From the NCBI GenBank assembly GCA_023313575.1, contig JAJTTP010000001.1:4898001-4962000 (forward strand): a DNA stretch of 64,000 nucleotides. Reading direction: 5' to 3'. A program made the position numbers and the translations under genes. The DNA is from Eutypella sp. D-1 (taxonomy: Eukaryota > Ascomycota > Sordariomycetes > Xylariales > Diatrypaceae). Shown here one piece after another: positions 55,561-64,000 of this stretch; position 1 is the stretch's first letter, and each line of letters starts with the position of its first letter. The notes beneath the pieces are model-generated. The model was not told the DNA's origin and made no database searches. It saw only the letters and a list, made by a program, of their open reading frames with translations.

Positions 55561-56490
55561 ATGCCTGCAGCCACAAAGTGGCTATCGACTGTACTTCTGC
55601 CGATGTCCGCCGTTGCCCTTGGACGATTCGTAGGCGACCTATCGGACCCCAACGACACTTTTCAGGACACTCTTCAATCGGAGGAGTGGCCAGATGGTCC
55701 CACATCCATAATCGAAAATAGTCGAAAATGCTTTCTTTACGATAGTGCTGTAGACCGGCACTGGGGCCTCTCTGTCGCCCTGACTGCCGTTTTGGGCTCG
55801 ACCTTGTCCGTACAGAAAGAGGAAGTCTCCACTATCAAGGCCGATTACGTCACCACTCGACAGCTCTCGAATACTGTCAAACATTTTGAGAAGGCCTGCC
55901 AAAACGAAGATGTACGGGAATGGCTTGAACAACAGTGGCGGGGACGGCGAAAGGCTTATATAGTCACCGGGGTTATGACTCTTCTTAACGCACATGTCAC
56001 GTTGCGCCGGGGGAAAAAGATGGAGACAAGCCAAGGGGTCGGCGTCCCAGGGTCGGTCATACTTCTTGCAGCTACGCAGGGCGCTGTGCCTACATTGGGT
56101 GGAATTGAGAGTGTACTCGACTCTGAGGTCACGGTAGCATGGGGTACTACGGGACGGGTGGCGAGCAGCTTTGCGGCTCCTGGAGAAAGCATCATGGCCG
56201 TTCAGTATCGACAAGTGGATTTCTCATGGTTCCGGAAACCATCACCAAAAACCGTTACACTGTCAAGTCGCTCAAAGTGGAAGACATATCTGGGTAGCCG
56301 TGGCGAGGATTCGGATGACACGAGCGATGAGGACGAAAGCTTCAGTGAGGATATGAGCGACGCCGACGCGGATCTTGTCACTTTGCAAGCTGTTGTTGGT
56401 GGCGACATCAGCTCTAGTGATCTGGGCGACTATAATATCTGTGAAGACTACGCCTTGGATGGTGTTGAGGAAATATGGTGCGTCTCTTAG
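55561..56490 (+). CDS. Candidate fungal gasdermin-like pore-forming protein
   Basis: Single exon, 309 residues. The start (MPAATKWLSTVLLPMS, then VGDLSDPND) and middle resemble the gasdermin N-terminal pore domain: an amphipathic first helix followed by an Asp/Asn turn; a helix before a strand (about 97-148, with RKAYIVTGVMTLLNAHVTL); and a late strand after a Pro/Gly turn (AAPGESIMAVQYRQVDF, about 206-221). The core of about 240 residues is typical of fungal gasdermins, which stay inactive until a protease trims the C-terminal tail. Here the tail (248-309) is very acidic and follows LGSRGEDSDD. A caspase-like gene and a TPR-CHAT gene sit beside it, the expected activators. Codon use is less GC-biased than in the housekeeping genes. 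Family assignment is inference from pattern and context. Confidence 0.55.
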   Translation: MPAATKWLSTVLLPMSAVALGRFVGDLSDPNDTFQDTLQSEEWPDGPTSIIENSRKCFLYDSAVDRHWGLSVALTAVLGSTLSVQKEEVSTIKADYVTTRQLSNTVKHFEKACQNEDVREWLEQQWRGRRKAYIVTGVMTLLNAHVTLRRGKKMETSQGVGVPGSVILLAATQGAVPTLGGIESVLDSEVTVAWGTTGRVASSFAAPGESIMAVQYRQVDFSWFRKPSPKTVTLSSRSKWKTYLGSRGEDSDDTSDEDESFSEDMSDADADLVTLQAVVGGDISSSDLGDYNICEDYALDGVEEIWCVS

Positions 56491-56949
56491 GTTGTTGCCC
56501 CTGGTATAGGTATCCCTGGAACACACTATCATATATACTTCAATGTATCGTCGGCCACTAAAAGTTGCTGTTGGCTATGGGTGGACGGTGTAACGAAGCC
56601 GTCACCACAGAGTCTTGGTTGCAGATAACAGAAGATGCAGAAGGGATAATTACTTAGATTGATCGCTGGCTACATAGCTAAAGGAGAAGCTATCTAAGAC
56701 GGGATAGGCGAGGAAGGTGTCGTCGCCAAGTGACCTTATTGTTGTTATTATCCTGGAATGGGTGGTTTGTAGCCTATGATTATCAATACTGGGAAAGTCC
56801 GGACAGAATACCGTAGTGCAACTTGAATCCGACAAGAAGAGAGAGAGGTGGAGGGGTCGTACGCCCCTGTTGCCCTTAAACATGTTCAATCTGTGTGTCT
56901 CCTTATCATGCCCTCCATCACGAAGGCCGTAGTATCAACCGCAACAAAC
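56491..56949. other. Convergent intergenic, gasdermin-like and caspase genes
   Basis: 459 bp between convergent stop codons. Nothing recognisable. Confidence 0.6.
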
Positions 56950-59142
56950 CTAGTCCTTGCCGGGCTCGCCCTTGGTACGTATTTTGAACGTCAGAGTAAT
57001 CCATAAATCTTCATTCGACACATCTTTACGGACAAACCCTCGGCCTGGCATCCCTATGCTGTCAAGGAGTTCATCCAGGCTGTCATCCCCCCGTTCCACA
57101 GTCATCTCGGTACTCTCGTTAAGGTCCGGCATCTCGACAGACCTGAAAGTATTGATTGAAAGTTGTTTGTCAGAGATGAAAATCTTGGCGTAGTCGATGT
57201 AATCCGTAGATTGGTCCCAACTCGTGGGTAAGGGTTCTGCTAGCCAGCTCACAGTCTTACTCTGATTACCAGATATTCGGTCGAACTCTTCATTCTGGGG
57301 GTAGAACAATTGAGCCCCCCAAAATGGACTGAAGTTGAGACCTGCGATACTCAATGACTTATCGGCCGTGTTGTGAATTTCAACTGTGTTTTCGCCGACA
57401 ACGACATCAATTGGCTCGTAATAATTCGGCCGATCCCCATGGGGAATGCAATGCGGCGTAATGTCAGTCCCGTTAATGACGATTTTCAAACAATTCCGAA
57501 TCCATTCGGGATGGAACGGGTTCTGAATTTTCATGAGACTTTCGAACCGAGCCATGTGTAACAGACGAGAGTAGAAAATCTCCACGTCGTCGCTGGATGG
57601 GAATCGTGGGATAGGTTTCCTGTCGTTGCTATTATCCGTGAGCCGATACAGCAGGTCATCGCTCACGGAGATATTATAGGGAGCTGAGCTCTCCTCAAAA
57701 TCGACCATAGCGTGATCAGAGTCATCGGAAAGGTTTTCTTGCCTGACGAATTTATGGAGGTCATTGTATTTGTCAGCGATCTCTCTGTTGACACTCCTAG
57801 GTGTCTTGTCTAGGCTGATCAGGGTTTTGTCGATCTTGTACTTGAGCAGAACAGCCCGAGAACCGATTGGTGTGTCACATGGCTTCGTAATCCACTTTGT
57901 AAGAGATCTGTCTGCGTAGACAGCGGTGATCTTGACTTGCGGTCTCTTTGATTGGTCTCCGGGGTCTGTCTCATGCCATGGGTATATGGCATACGTCGAG
58001 CCTCTCGTGACCCCTTGGGCTAATCCCTCTGACAGAACGGGACAACCGTAACAGGTAGAGACGACTAAGAGTGACCGCATGTAGGTGCCTTCAGTATCTC
58101 TCAACCAATGGCGGTCTCTGTTCCCGGCGAAAATCGGAGTCTGGGACTGCCTAGTTCTGAATGTAGCAATGAAATTGTCATGAACTTGCCCGAGGGTAGG
58201 TATTATCTTCTCCTTTCGGCAGGAATCAAGGAACTCCAGCAAGGTGTGAGTGTAAAGTCCACAGTACTTGCCACCATGCCTCGTCTCCATAGACTTTTCA
58301 TCTTCACAACACGAGCCGAATAGATCATGCTTCACTGGGAGCAAAAGGCCAGTATAACCTTCCCGCCGTCCAGGGTGATCTCGAGCCAAGACACCTTGAA
58401 GTGACTGCAAGAGCTCGGGATCATCCTGGGGAAGAGGCATCGACTCTCCCCATTTACCCTGTGTCTCTGAGCGGCTGGCACACCTTGGCGCGGATCCAGT
58501 TATTCCTCTTGAGCTCACGTCTTCCATGTCGTCTTCAGGGGAGTCTTCCGTGTCTGAATCATCGGAATCATCTTCATCTGTCTCTCCTCTGGACACACTG
58601 CCTGCATGACAACAGTCGCAGAAGACAGACACACGAGCCCCCTTGCGAGTAATTCCTTGGAGGAGTATGGCCAATTCGATGTCTCTGAGAGGCCTCCTGG
58701 TGCTCTTGATGTCGTAAGGGGCAATCGACTCATCAATACCATCTGCCCCTTTGATTTCTGGGTACTGGGTGTCGACTCGAATCCCGTGACAAGAGAAATG
58801 AACATGGACAACATCCCCCCTGTTCTTGTTAACTGCTCTTTCAACTTTTTGAAATGCGGAGACGATGTTCTCGTATGTCGGGAGCTCGTAATCTGGTTCT
58901 GGCGGGATTTTTGTCCCGTCATTCGGGAATGACGAGGTAAGCTGAAAGATCTGTGGATCCTCGAAGGAAGGCTCGTTTTTGATATACTCGCGGAGACGAA
59001 TCACGTCTGTAACTGCCCCCTTGAGATTAGGGATTTTGGGGCGAGGGGTATTGTTCTTGACAGGTGCATTTCGAGGAGCATAGAATCCAACTCCTACAAG
59101 GATAAAGAAGAGCTTCGGCTTGGTGGATTGAGTTGATGACAT
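56950..59142 (-). CDS. Caspase-fold (C14-like) cysteine protease
   Basis: Single exon, 730 residues from the ATG at 59142 (MSSTQSTKPK); the frame extends upstream without an ATG. The N-terminal caspase domain begins with the first strand LFFILVGVGFY and GAVTDVIRLREYI. The catalytic dyad is visible: His119 in HVHFSCHG and Cys178 in VFCDCCHAG. Directly after the active site comes a 30-residue acidic loop (185-212) flanked by SRG on both sides, where a p20/p10-type processing linker would lie. The second half of the fold continues to about residue 345 (GLYTHTLLEFLDSC). The remaining 385 residues have no recognised domain and look beta-rich near the end. It may cleave the convergent gasdermin-like product; metacaspase-type enzymes prefer Arg or Lys. 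Role inferred. Confidence 0.82.
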   Translation of the reverse strand: MSSTQSTKPKLFFILVGVGFYAPRNAPVKNNTPRPKIPNLKGAVTDVIRLREYIKNEPSFEDPQIFQLTSSFPNDGTKIPPEPDYELPTYENIVSAFQKVERAVNKNRGDVVHVHFSCHGIRVDTQYPEIKGADGIDESIAPYDIKSTRRPLRDIELAILLQGITRKGARVSVFCDCCHAGSVSRGETDEDDSDDSDTEDSPEDDMEDVSSRGITGSAPRCASRSETQGKWGESMPLPQDDPELLQSLQGVLARDHPGRREGYTGLLLPVKHDLFGSCCEDEKSMETRHGGKYCGLYTHTLLEFLDSCRKEKIIPTLGQVHDNFIATFRTRQSQTPIFAGNRDRHWLRDTEGTYMRSLLVVSTCYGCPVLSEGLAQGVTRGSTYAIYPWHETDPGDQSKRPQVKITAVYADRSLTKWITKPCDTPIGSRAVLLKYKIDKTLISLDKTPRSVNREIADKYNDLHKFVRQENLSDDSDHAMVDFEESSAPYNISVSDDLLYRLTDNSNDRKPIPRFPSSDDVEIFYSRLLHMARFESLMKIQNPFHPEWIRNCLKIVINGTDITPHCIPHGDRPNYYEPIDVVVGENTVEIHNTADKSLSIAGLNFSPFWGAQLFYPQNEEFDRISGNQSKTVSWLAEPLPTSWDQSTDYIDYAKIFISDKQLSINTFRSVEMPDLNESTEMTVERGDDSLDELLDSIGMPGRGFVRKDVSNEDLWITLTFKIRTKGEPGKD

Positions 59143-61423
59143 GATGAGTAGATATAATATGCCTTGAACTAGGCAATTGATGTTCCCGACAACAACAATT
59201 ATTAAGGACAAAGAAGAATGTACGAGAAATGGAGGGAGCTCGGGATGTGGTTTTAAACTTTGTGTATGTCAGAGTACATGCAGCAATGCAAGATAGAGAC
59301 CAGGCGTTACTTTTAGGTAGATGGACAGTATGAGAATTGATGGAATAAGTATTGAACAATGACCCTTTCTGAACATGAAGGGGCCAAAGGCTCTTACTTA
59401 TAGGAAAGTCCAGTTCACCACAGCATATAGATAATGGCGGGGATTTCAGTAGAGCCCTTGATCTACTATTATTGGAGAACGAGTTTGATACTACCTAGTT
59501 CACGAGTAAGGCTGTAGAAGGAATAGATGAGGGGGGTCAGGGATTGGTGAGTGTCGGTAAGCCACGAGATACCCGTGGACATGTTCTGTCAACAGCCATG
59601 ACCCCTCATGAAAACTTGGGTTGCAACCTTTGTAGCCACCGGCAGTGCTCCAGACCCTGTTCTGCTTATCCGAGGCTCACACAACAGGTTTCTCATGTTG
59701 ACCGGTGAGAATACTCAGTTCTGACCGGATGATCTAGATAATATGGGGCAGGAAGTAAGGTCGCTAGCACATTATGGCCTTGGGTTGGGTCTTTGGTATA
59801 GCCCATGTATGCATGTCTACCTAGGTGTTGTGTACTGACCTGGTGCTTACATTCTCCTGCCGAAGGACACCGTATTTTTCCGCTAGAACAGGCTACCGCC
59901 ACAATAGTCGGAATGGCGGGGTTGCTGTGATGAACTATATATCAGGTCGCCACGGAAGCACAAAGATTACCAATATGTTATAATATGATGTCGTTTCAAG
60001 ACCATAAGTTGGCCGGTAGATGCGTAAATATCCTGTGTGACTGCTGCAATATGAAACGAGGCTGCCAATATTACCACCCACCTTCTATCTATTGTGCATA
60101 TGTTCTCTCACCTGATACACGGAGGCGGCCCAAAACAAGGATTTCGGTACATGTTGCTGAGCTGAGAGCAGCCGAAGATAATCTGATTTGACTGATGCTA
60201 TGGGACTGCATGAAATGTCATTCATCGAGATTCATGATAGGTAGCCAAGCGGGTGCTGTACCCGTAGCATAGCATGATGCATCCATGGCTCCGCCACCCT
60301 TTTTGTCTCGAGTCGGGATAGATGAAGGATAAGAGTCCCCCGCGTATACTTGCCCTAAACAACATATTCATTGATATTATTCAGGTTTTACTTGGACAGT
60401 TTTAATTTCTGGTCGATGCCGCTTATCTAGGTAAAGCTGCAGATTCAGATGCATAAAATCAGTACATATACATATGCGCCACACGAAGTCTACGCCGAGA
60501 TAATGATTATATTGATGTAGACCGTAGTTTGCTTGGCTATGCAGTGAAGTACACCACTCCCTCGCTCACCGCATATTCCACAATGGTCACGGGATTAAAG
60601 GACGTGTGTATTGTTAGAGCTTATCTTTCTGTGACTTTGTTGAAGCTGGCTCTATTACATTTAACTTGTGACTGAAGGAACTCGGCTTTAAAATGGAGGT
60701 AAGACTTACTATATATATTGCGATCTGTTCATAGCTGTCTCCTAGTCCCTTTTGGCAGTTTGCTCTCATTAATTTACTCTGACTGCAGCCCAAAACTATC
60801 CAGATAACCGCCTCAATAAATCATTACCTGGTGATGATTACTGTCGATCAACTTGAATCATATCAGAATGGCTAAGGTTTGTAACTCGTTAACGTCCTAT
60901 ATATACTAATCGATTTGACAAATTGGTCTATCCGCAACGCACCGATTTGTGTCAAGATCTGGGTTTCCGCTTTCATTTTTGCCTCTGCATGCCCGACTAG
61001 TGCATTTGAGTCACGAAAATGCAACAATCTAGGGACATGGGGATGGTTGACTGATTGCCGTTCATATATGTGAGGCTCTTTCCCCAACGATTGGCATTGT
61101 CTTGCTCGGGATAATAGTATAAAATTCAGGAGAGACTTAAAATCCAAGCCAATGCGCAACTAGACTGAGAAGATATGATTCATACAACAGCCAGAAATAC
61201 AACAAGACAATGCTAGGTAATATCTGGAGAAGGCTATCTTTCTACTGAGAATGGCGGATAAACATGCTACGAATCCCACCTAAAGCCATCAACAATCTTA
61301 CGCACGGTAGCTCTCACTGTGCTACGAACTTTAGGGGAATGAACTCGACTTCCAAATGCAGCAGCTGCACAGACAAAATCTTTGCGCGATGTCAGTCATC
61401 AATATATCGATAGACCTGCGATA
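59143..61423. other. Divergent intergenic, caspase and TPR-CHAT genes
   Basis: About 2.3 kb. Promoter of the caspase gene and, probably, leader or further 5' exons of the TPR-CHAT gene. An in-frame stop at 61340-61342 bounds the TPR-CHAT frame; an ATG at 61339 in another frame encodes a short Cys-motif peptide (KCSSCTDKIFARC). ACCTAGGT occurs at 59819-59826. No other gene seen. Confidence 0.4.
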
Positions 61424-64000
61424 ATGAATAGTCCTAGCATGATCCTGAGAGAAAGCTACAAGAACAGTTGTCAGGATATCGATAGCCTCAGGGATGCTAC
61501 CATGCTGACACGGGATACAATCAACAATTGCTCCGGCTCCGACCACCAGAAACTATCACTCATGACTGGACTTGCAACCAATCTTGGCCTTATGTACGAA
61601 GCGGCTAAAGAAGCGAAATATCTCACCGAGGCTCTCGATTACATCAGCCAAGCCGTTCGGATAACAGCGGATGACGACCCAATGGAGCCGGCTAGATTGT
61701 GCAATGCTGGGAACAACATTGTTGAACGGTACAATCTCTTGAACGAGTCTAATGAGTTTAAACAGTCGCTGGAATACAGAACGCAGGCTTCGACTTTGAT
61801 TCGAAAGTCAACGAATGAGAGCAACTATTTGCAGATAATCAACTCTTTATTAATTCGTCTGCGTCAGTACTCAGAACGGACTAGTGATAGGCTTAGCCTT
61901 GATGGATCGATCAAATTGCTGGAACAACTTGCCCAGCGTACGCAAGGTGGCCATCGAATGTGGATCACGCATGTCAACAACTTCTGCAACGGGCTACTCG
62001 CTAGATACGACAACGATGGTAATTCAGAGGACCTTCGAATGGCTACTGAAAATATTCAGTTTGCATATCTTGAGGCACTCAAATGTGAAGATGTGGAATT
62101 ATTAGCACCGATACTGCATACATTATGTATCGCCATCAGATCTAGATATCGCATCACAGGTGCCTTAGGCGACTTGGAAGAGGCGGCTAAACGAGCTGAT
62201 CAGGCACTGGAAATCATCCCAAGGGGACATACGGAGTACGCCTCCGCCATGCAAAACAAATCTGTAACATTCGCAATGATATTTCAAAGACTGCACAGAA
62301 AGCCCGATCTTGAGACAGCTATCTCCTGTGGCGTAGAAGCCGCAAAAAATACTACACAAAAATATCGACAAGCGGTCATTTACTCAAACTTGGGGGTATT
62401 ATATGGAATTCGGTTCGAACACTTTGGAAGAAATGCAAAAGATCTTGAGAAGGCCATCGAATGCTGCCGGGTTTCTACTGATCTCGACATCCTTGGCTTT
62501 AGTAGCTCTGTCAATCTCGCCAACTGGTTAATCAGCTCATACCGATATTCTAGAAACTCGCCTTGCCAAGAATCAGTACTGAAACAGCAAAATCATCTAA
62601 ATGAGGCTGTCAGACTGATGGAAACAGCCTTTGAGATAGCAGAAACAACCCCGACTCACCCTGATAGATCCAAAGTGGTCCTCGCACTTGCTGAGGCTTT
62701 GGAGACAAGATACAGAAGCCCTCCTCGACACGGCGGCGGAAAGACATTGGACCGAGCTCGCGCAAAGGAAATCTTAGAGCAGATGATGACGGATTCGAAC
62801 ACATCACCCCCAATTGACCGGATGAAGGTTGCTCTTAACCTCGCTGATATTGCCTCACTCGAAGGAAACTGGGCCGGTGTGCACAAGGCTACGGCAACCG
62901 CCGTGGGCCTCCTTCCACTTCTTAGCCCTCGGTGTGTGAACCAAAGCGACCAACAATACCACTTATCACTGTTTCCTGGTCTCGCCAGCAAAGCCGCAGC
63001 GTCGGCAATTGAAATAGGCTGCAGCCCTGAGGAGGCGTTGCGGCTTTTAGAGCAAGGCCGTTGCGTCATGTCAGGGCACCGCTTCGAACAACGCATCGAC
63101 GTTAGCCACCTTCATACCAAATATCCAAATCTGTCTAAGAAGTACGAGAACTTATGCTACGTTCTGGACTCCCCACAACCAAGTAATATAAAGGAGTATA
63201 CTGGGGATAGCCTCGCTCGGTCACAGCGACACCGCGCTGAGGCGGAACTATATGCACTCATTGCCGAAATCCGGAAGAAACCAGGGTTCGCGAGTTTCCC
63301 CAATATGATTGAACCAAAGTCACTGCTAAACAGAAGCTCGCTAAATGCAATAATCGTCATTAACATTTCTTTTCGATCAGGCGCCTTTCTGGTCCAAGAG
63401 AATCAAGTACGCTACTTGGACCTGCCCGGCTTAGCGACGGAAGACTCTATTAGTGAGATGACTGCTCGGTTTACCGCTAAGTTTCAAGTCAACTCAAGCT
63501 ATATGGATCTATACAAAGAGCTAGAATGGCTGTGGGATACAGCGGTAGGTCCTATTCTGGATGCACTTAACTTGACCAATCCTTATTCTGGAGGTGAATG
63601 GCCACGCGTGTGCTGGGTACCTACGGGGCCGCTTTCTCGCCTACCGTTGCATGCAGCCGGATATCACCATGACCAGTCGCAGCGAACGGCACTGGACTGT
63701 GTGATTTCTTCATACAGCCCATCTATAAAGTTTTTGCAGTATACGGCAGGCAATAGATTGACCCGGCACAGACAAGTGGCTCCGCATCACCACAGGATCC
63801 TCATAGGCAGTATGACGCGCACACCAGGGATGCCATCATTGCCTTGCGCTGGCAAGGAGGCAAAAGCCGTAGGCCGGCTGTTACACTCTAAAATATGCAT
63901 TAACGAGATTGAATCTCCGACGCGGTCATATCTAGTTAACGAGCTCCAAAACTGTACCATGTTCCACTTCGCTGGTCATGGCAAGGCCGACGCGGTAGAT
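61424..64000 (+). CDS. TPR-CHAT protease, 3' end beyond the window
   Basis: A frame stays open from 61343 to the last base; the first in-frame ATG is 61424 (MNSPSMILRES), giving 859 residues without a stop. Residues 30-650 are helical repeats of the TPR type, for example KLSLMTGLATNLGLMYEAAK, YLTEALDYISQAVRI, DLEEAAKRADQALEI and YSNLGVLYGIRFEHFG. A CHAT (caspase-like) domain follows: YLDLPGL, then RVCWVPTGPLSRLPLHAAGY, and MFHFAGHGKAD with catalytic His852. The catalytic cysteine lies beyond the window. Fungal TPR-CHAT proteins often sit beside death effectors as sensors/activators. Extra 5' exons are possible, so the start is uncertain. Many A/T-ending codons contrast with the housekeeping block. 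Confidence 0.85.
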   Translation, partial: MNSPSMILRESYKNSCQDIDSLRDATMLTRDTINNCSGSDHQKLSLMTGLATNLGLMYEAAKEAKYLTEALDYISQAVRITADDDPMEPARLCNAGNNIVERYNLLNESNEFKQSLEYRTQASTLIRKSTNESNYLQIINSLLIRLRQYSERTSDRLSLDGSIKLLEQLAQRTQGGHRMWITHVNNFCNGLLARYDNDGNSEDLRMATENIQFAYLEALKCEDVELLAPILHTLCIAIRSRYRITGALGDLEEAAKRADQALEIIPRGHTEYASAMQNKSVTFAMIFQRLHRKPDLETAISCGVEAAKNTTQKYRQAVIYSNLGVLYGIRFEHFGRNAKDLEKAIECCRVSTDLDILGFSSSVNLANWLISSYRYSRNSPCQESVLKQQNHLNEAVRLMETAFEIAETTPTHPDRSKVVLALAEALETRYRSPPRHGGGKTLDRARAKEILEQMMTDSNTSPPIDRMKVALNLADIASLEGNWAGVHKATATAVGLLPLLSPRCVNQSDQQYHLSLFPGLASKAAASAIEIGCSPEEALRLLEQGRCVMSGHRFEQRIDVSHLHTKYPNLSKKYENLCYVLDSPQPSNIKEYTGDSLARSQRHRAEAELYALIAEIRKKPGFASFPNMIEPKSLLNRSSLNAIIVINISFRSGAFLVQENQVRYLDLPGLATEDSISEMTARFTAKFQVNSSYMDLYKELEWLWDTAVGPILDALNLTNPYSGGEWPRVCWVPTGPLSRLPLHAAGYHHDQSQRTALDCVISSYSPSIKFLQYTAGNRLTRHRQVAPHHHRILIGSMTRTPGMPSLPCAGKEAKAVGRLLHSKICINEIESPTRSYLVNELQNCTMFHFAGHGKADAVD

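Noticed and set aside
59143..59211. 23-residue hydrophobic N-terminal extension of the caspase protein (possible signal anchor)
   Set aside because: It would require a non-ATG start; the first ATG at 59142 directly precedes the caspase domain.

Overview
The window is nuclear DNA of a filamentous ascomycete, most likely a Sordariomycete. The genes are GC-rich and monocistronic. They carry short GT-AG introns (about 70-340 bp, some predicted by joining frames across consensus splice sites) and are separated by 0.5-4.5 kb of AT-richer intergenic DNA. The products are fungal types: MFS sugar permease, GH5 mannanase, Per1, Pex1, Tel2, a RhoGAP and a germinal-centre kinase. No bacterial-type operons or CRISPR arrays are present.

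Layout. 0-13 kb: a Q/P/R-rich hypothetical protein, an MFS sugar transporter and a C2H2 zinc-finger regulator behind a long pyrimidine-rich leader. 13-21 kb: per1 (GPI-anchor remodelling, three exons), a secreted GH5 mannanase (three exons), a calcineurin-like metallophosphoesterase and bet2 (Rab geranylgeranyltransferase beta). 21-31 kb: a long intergenic stretch, a RhoGAP gene whose stop codon is followed by 58 more coding-like codons in frame, and rrs1 (ribosome biogenesis), whose single intron holds a perfect 30-copy 9-bp minisatellite. 31-53 kb is a housekeeping block: rsm23/DAP3 (mitoribosome), mcm7 (five exons), pex1, a Ste20/GCK kinase, an intron-containing tRNA-Met, tel2 and uba3.

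53-64 kb looks different. Codon use is less GC-biased, intergenic DNA is long, and three genes sit together: a 309-residue protein that reads like a fungal gasdermin (pore-forming cell-death effector) with an acidic C-terminal tail; a convergent caspase-fold protease (C14-like, His119/Cys178); and, divergent from that, a TPR-CHAT protease that runs off the right edge of the window before its catalytic cysteine. A gasdermin beside caspase-like/CHAT proteases is the arrangement expected of a proteolytically triggered cell-death or allorecognition module. The gasdermin tail and the caspase linker share an SRGE-plus-acidic signature, which suggests a common processing site. This locus is the most interesting part of the window. 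The gasdermin call rests on pattern recognition and needs a structural check.
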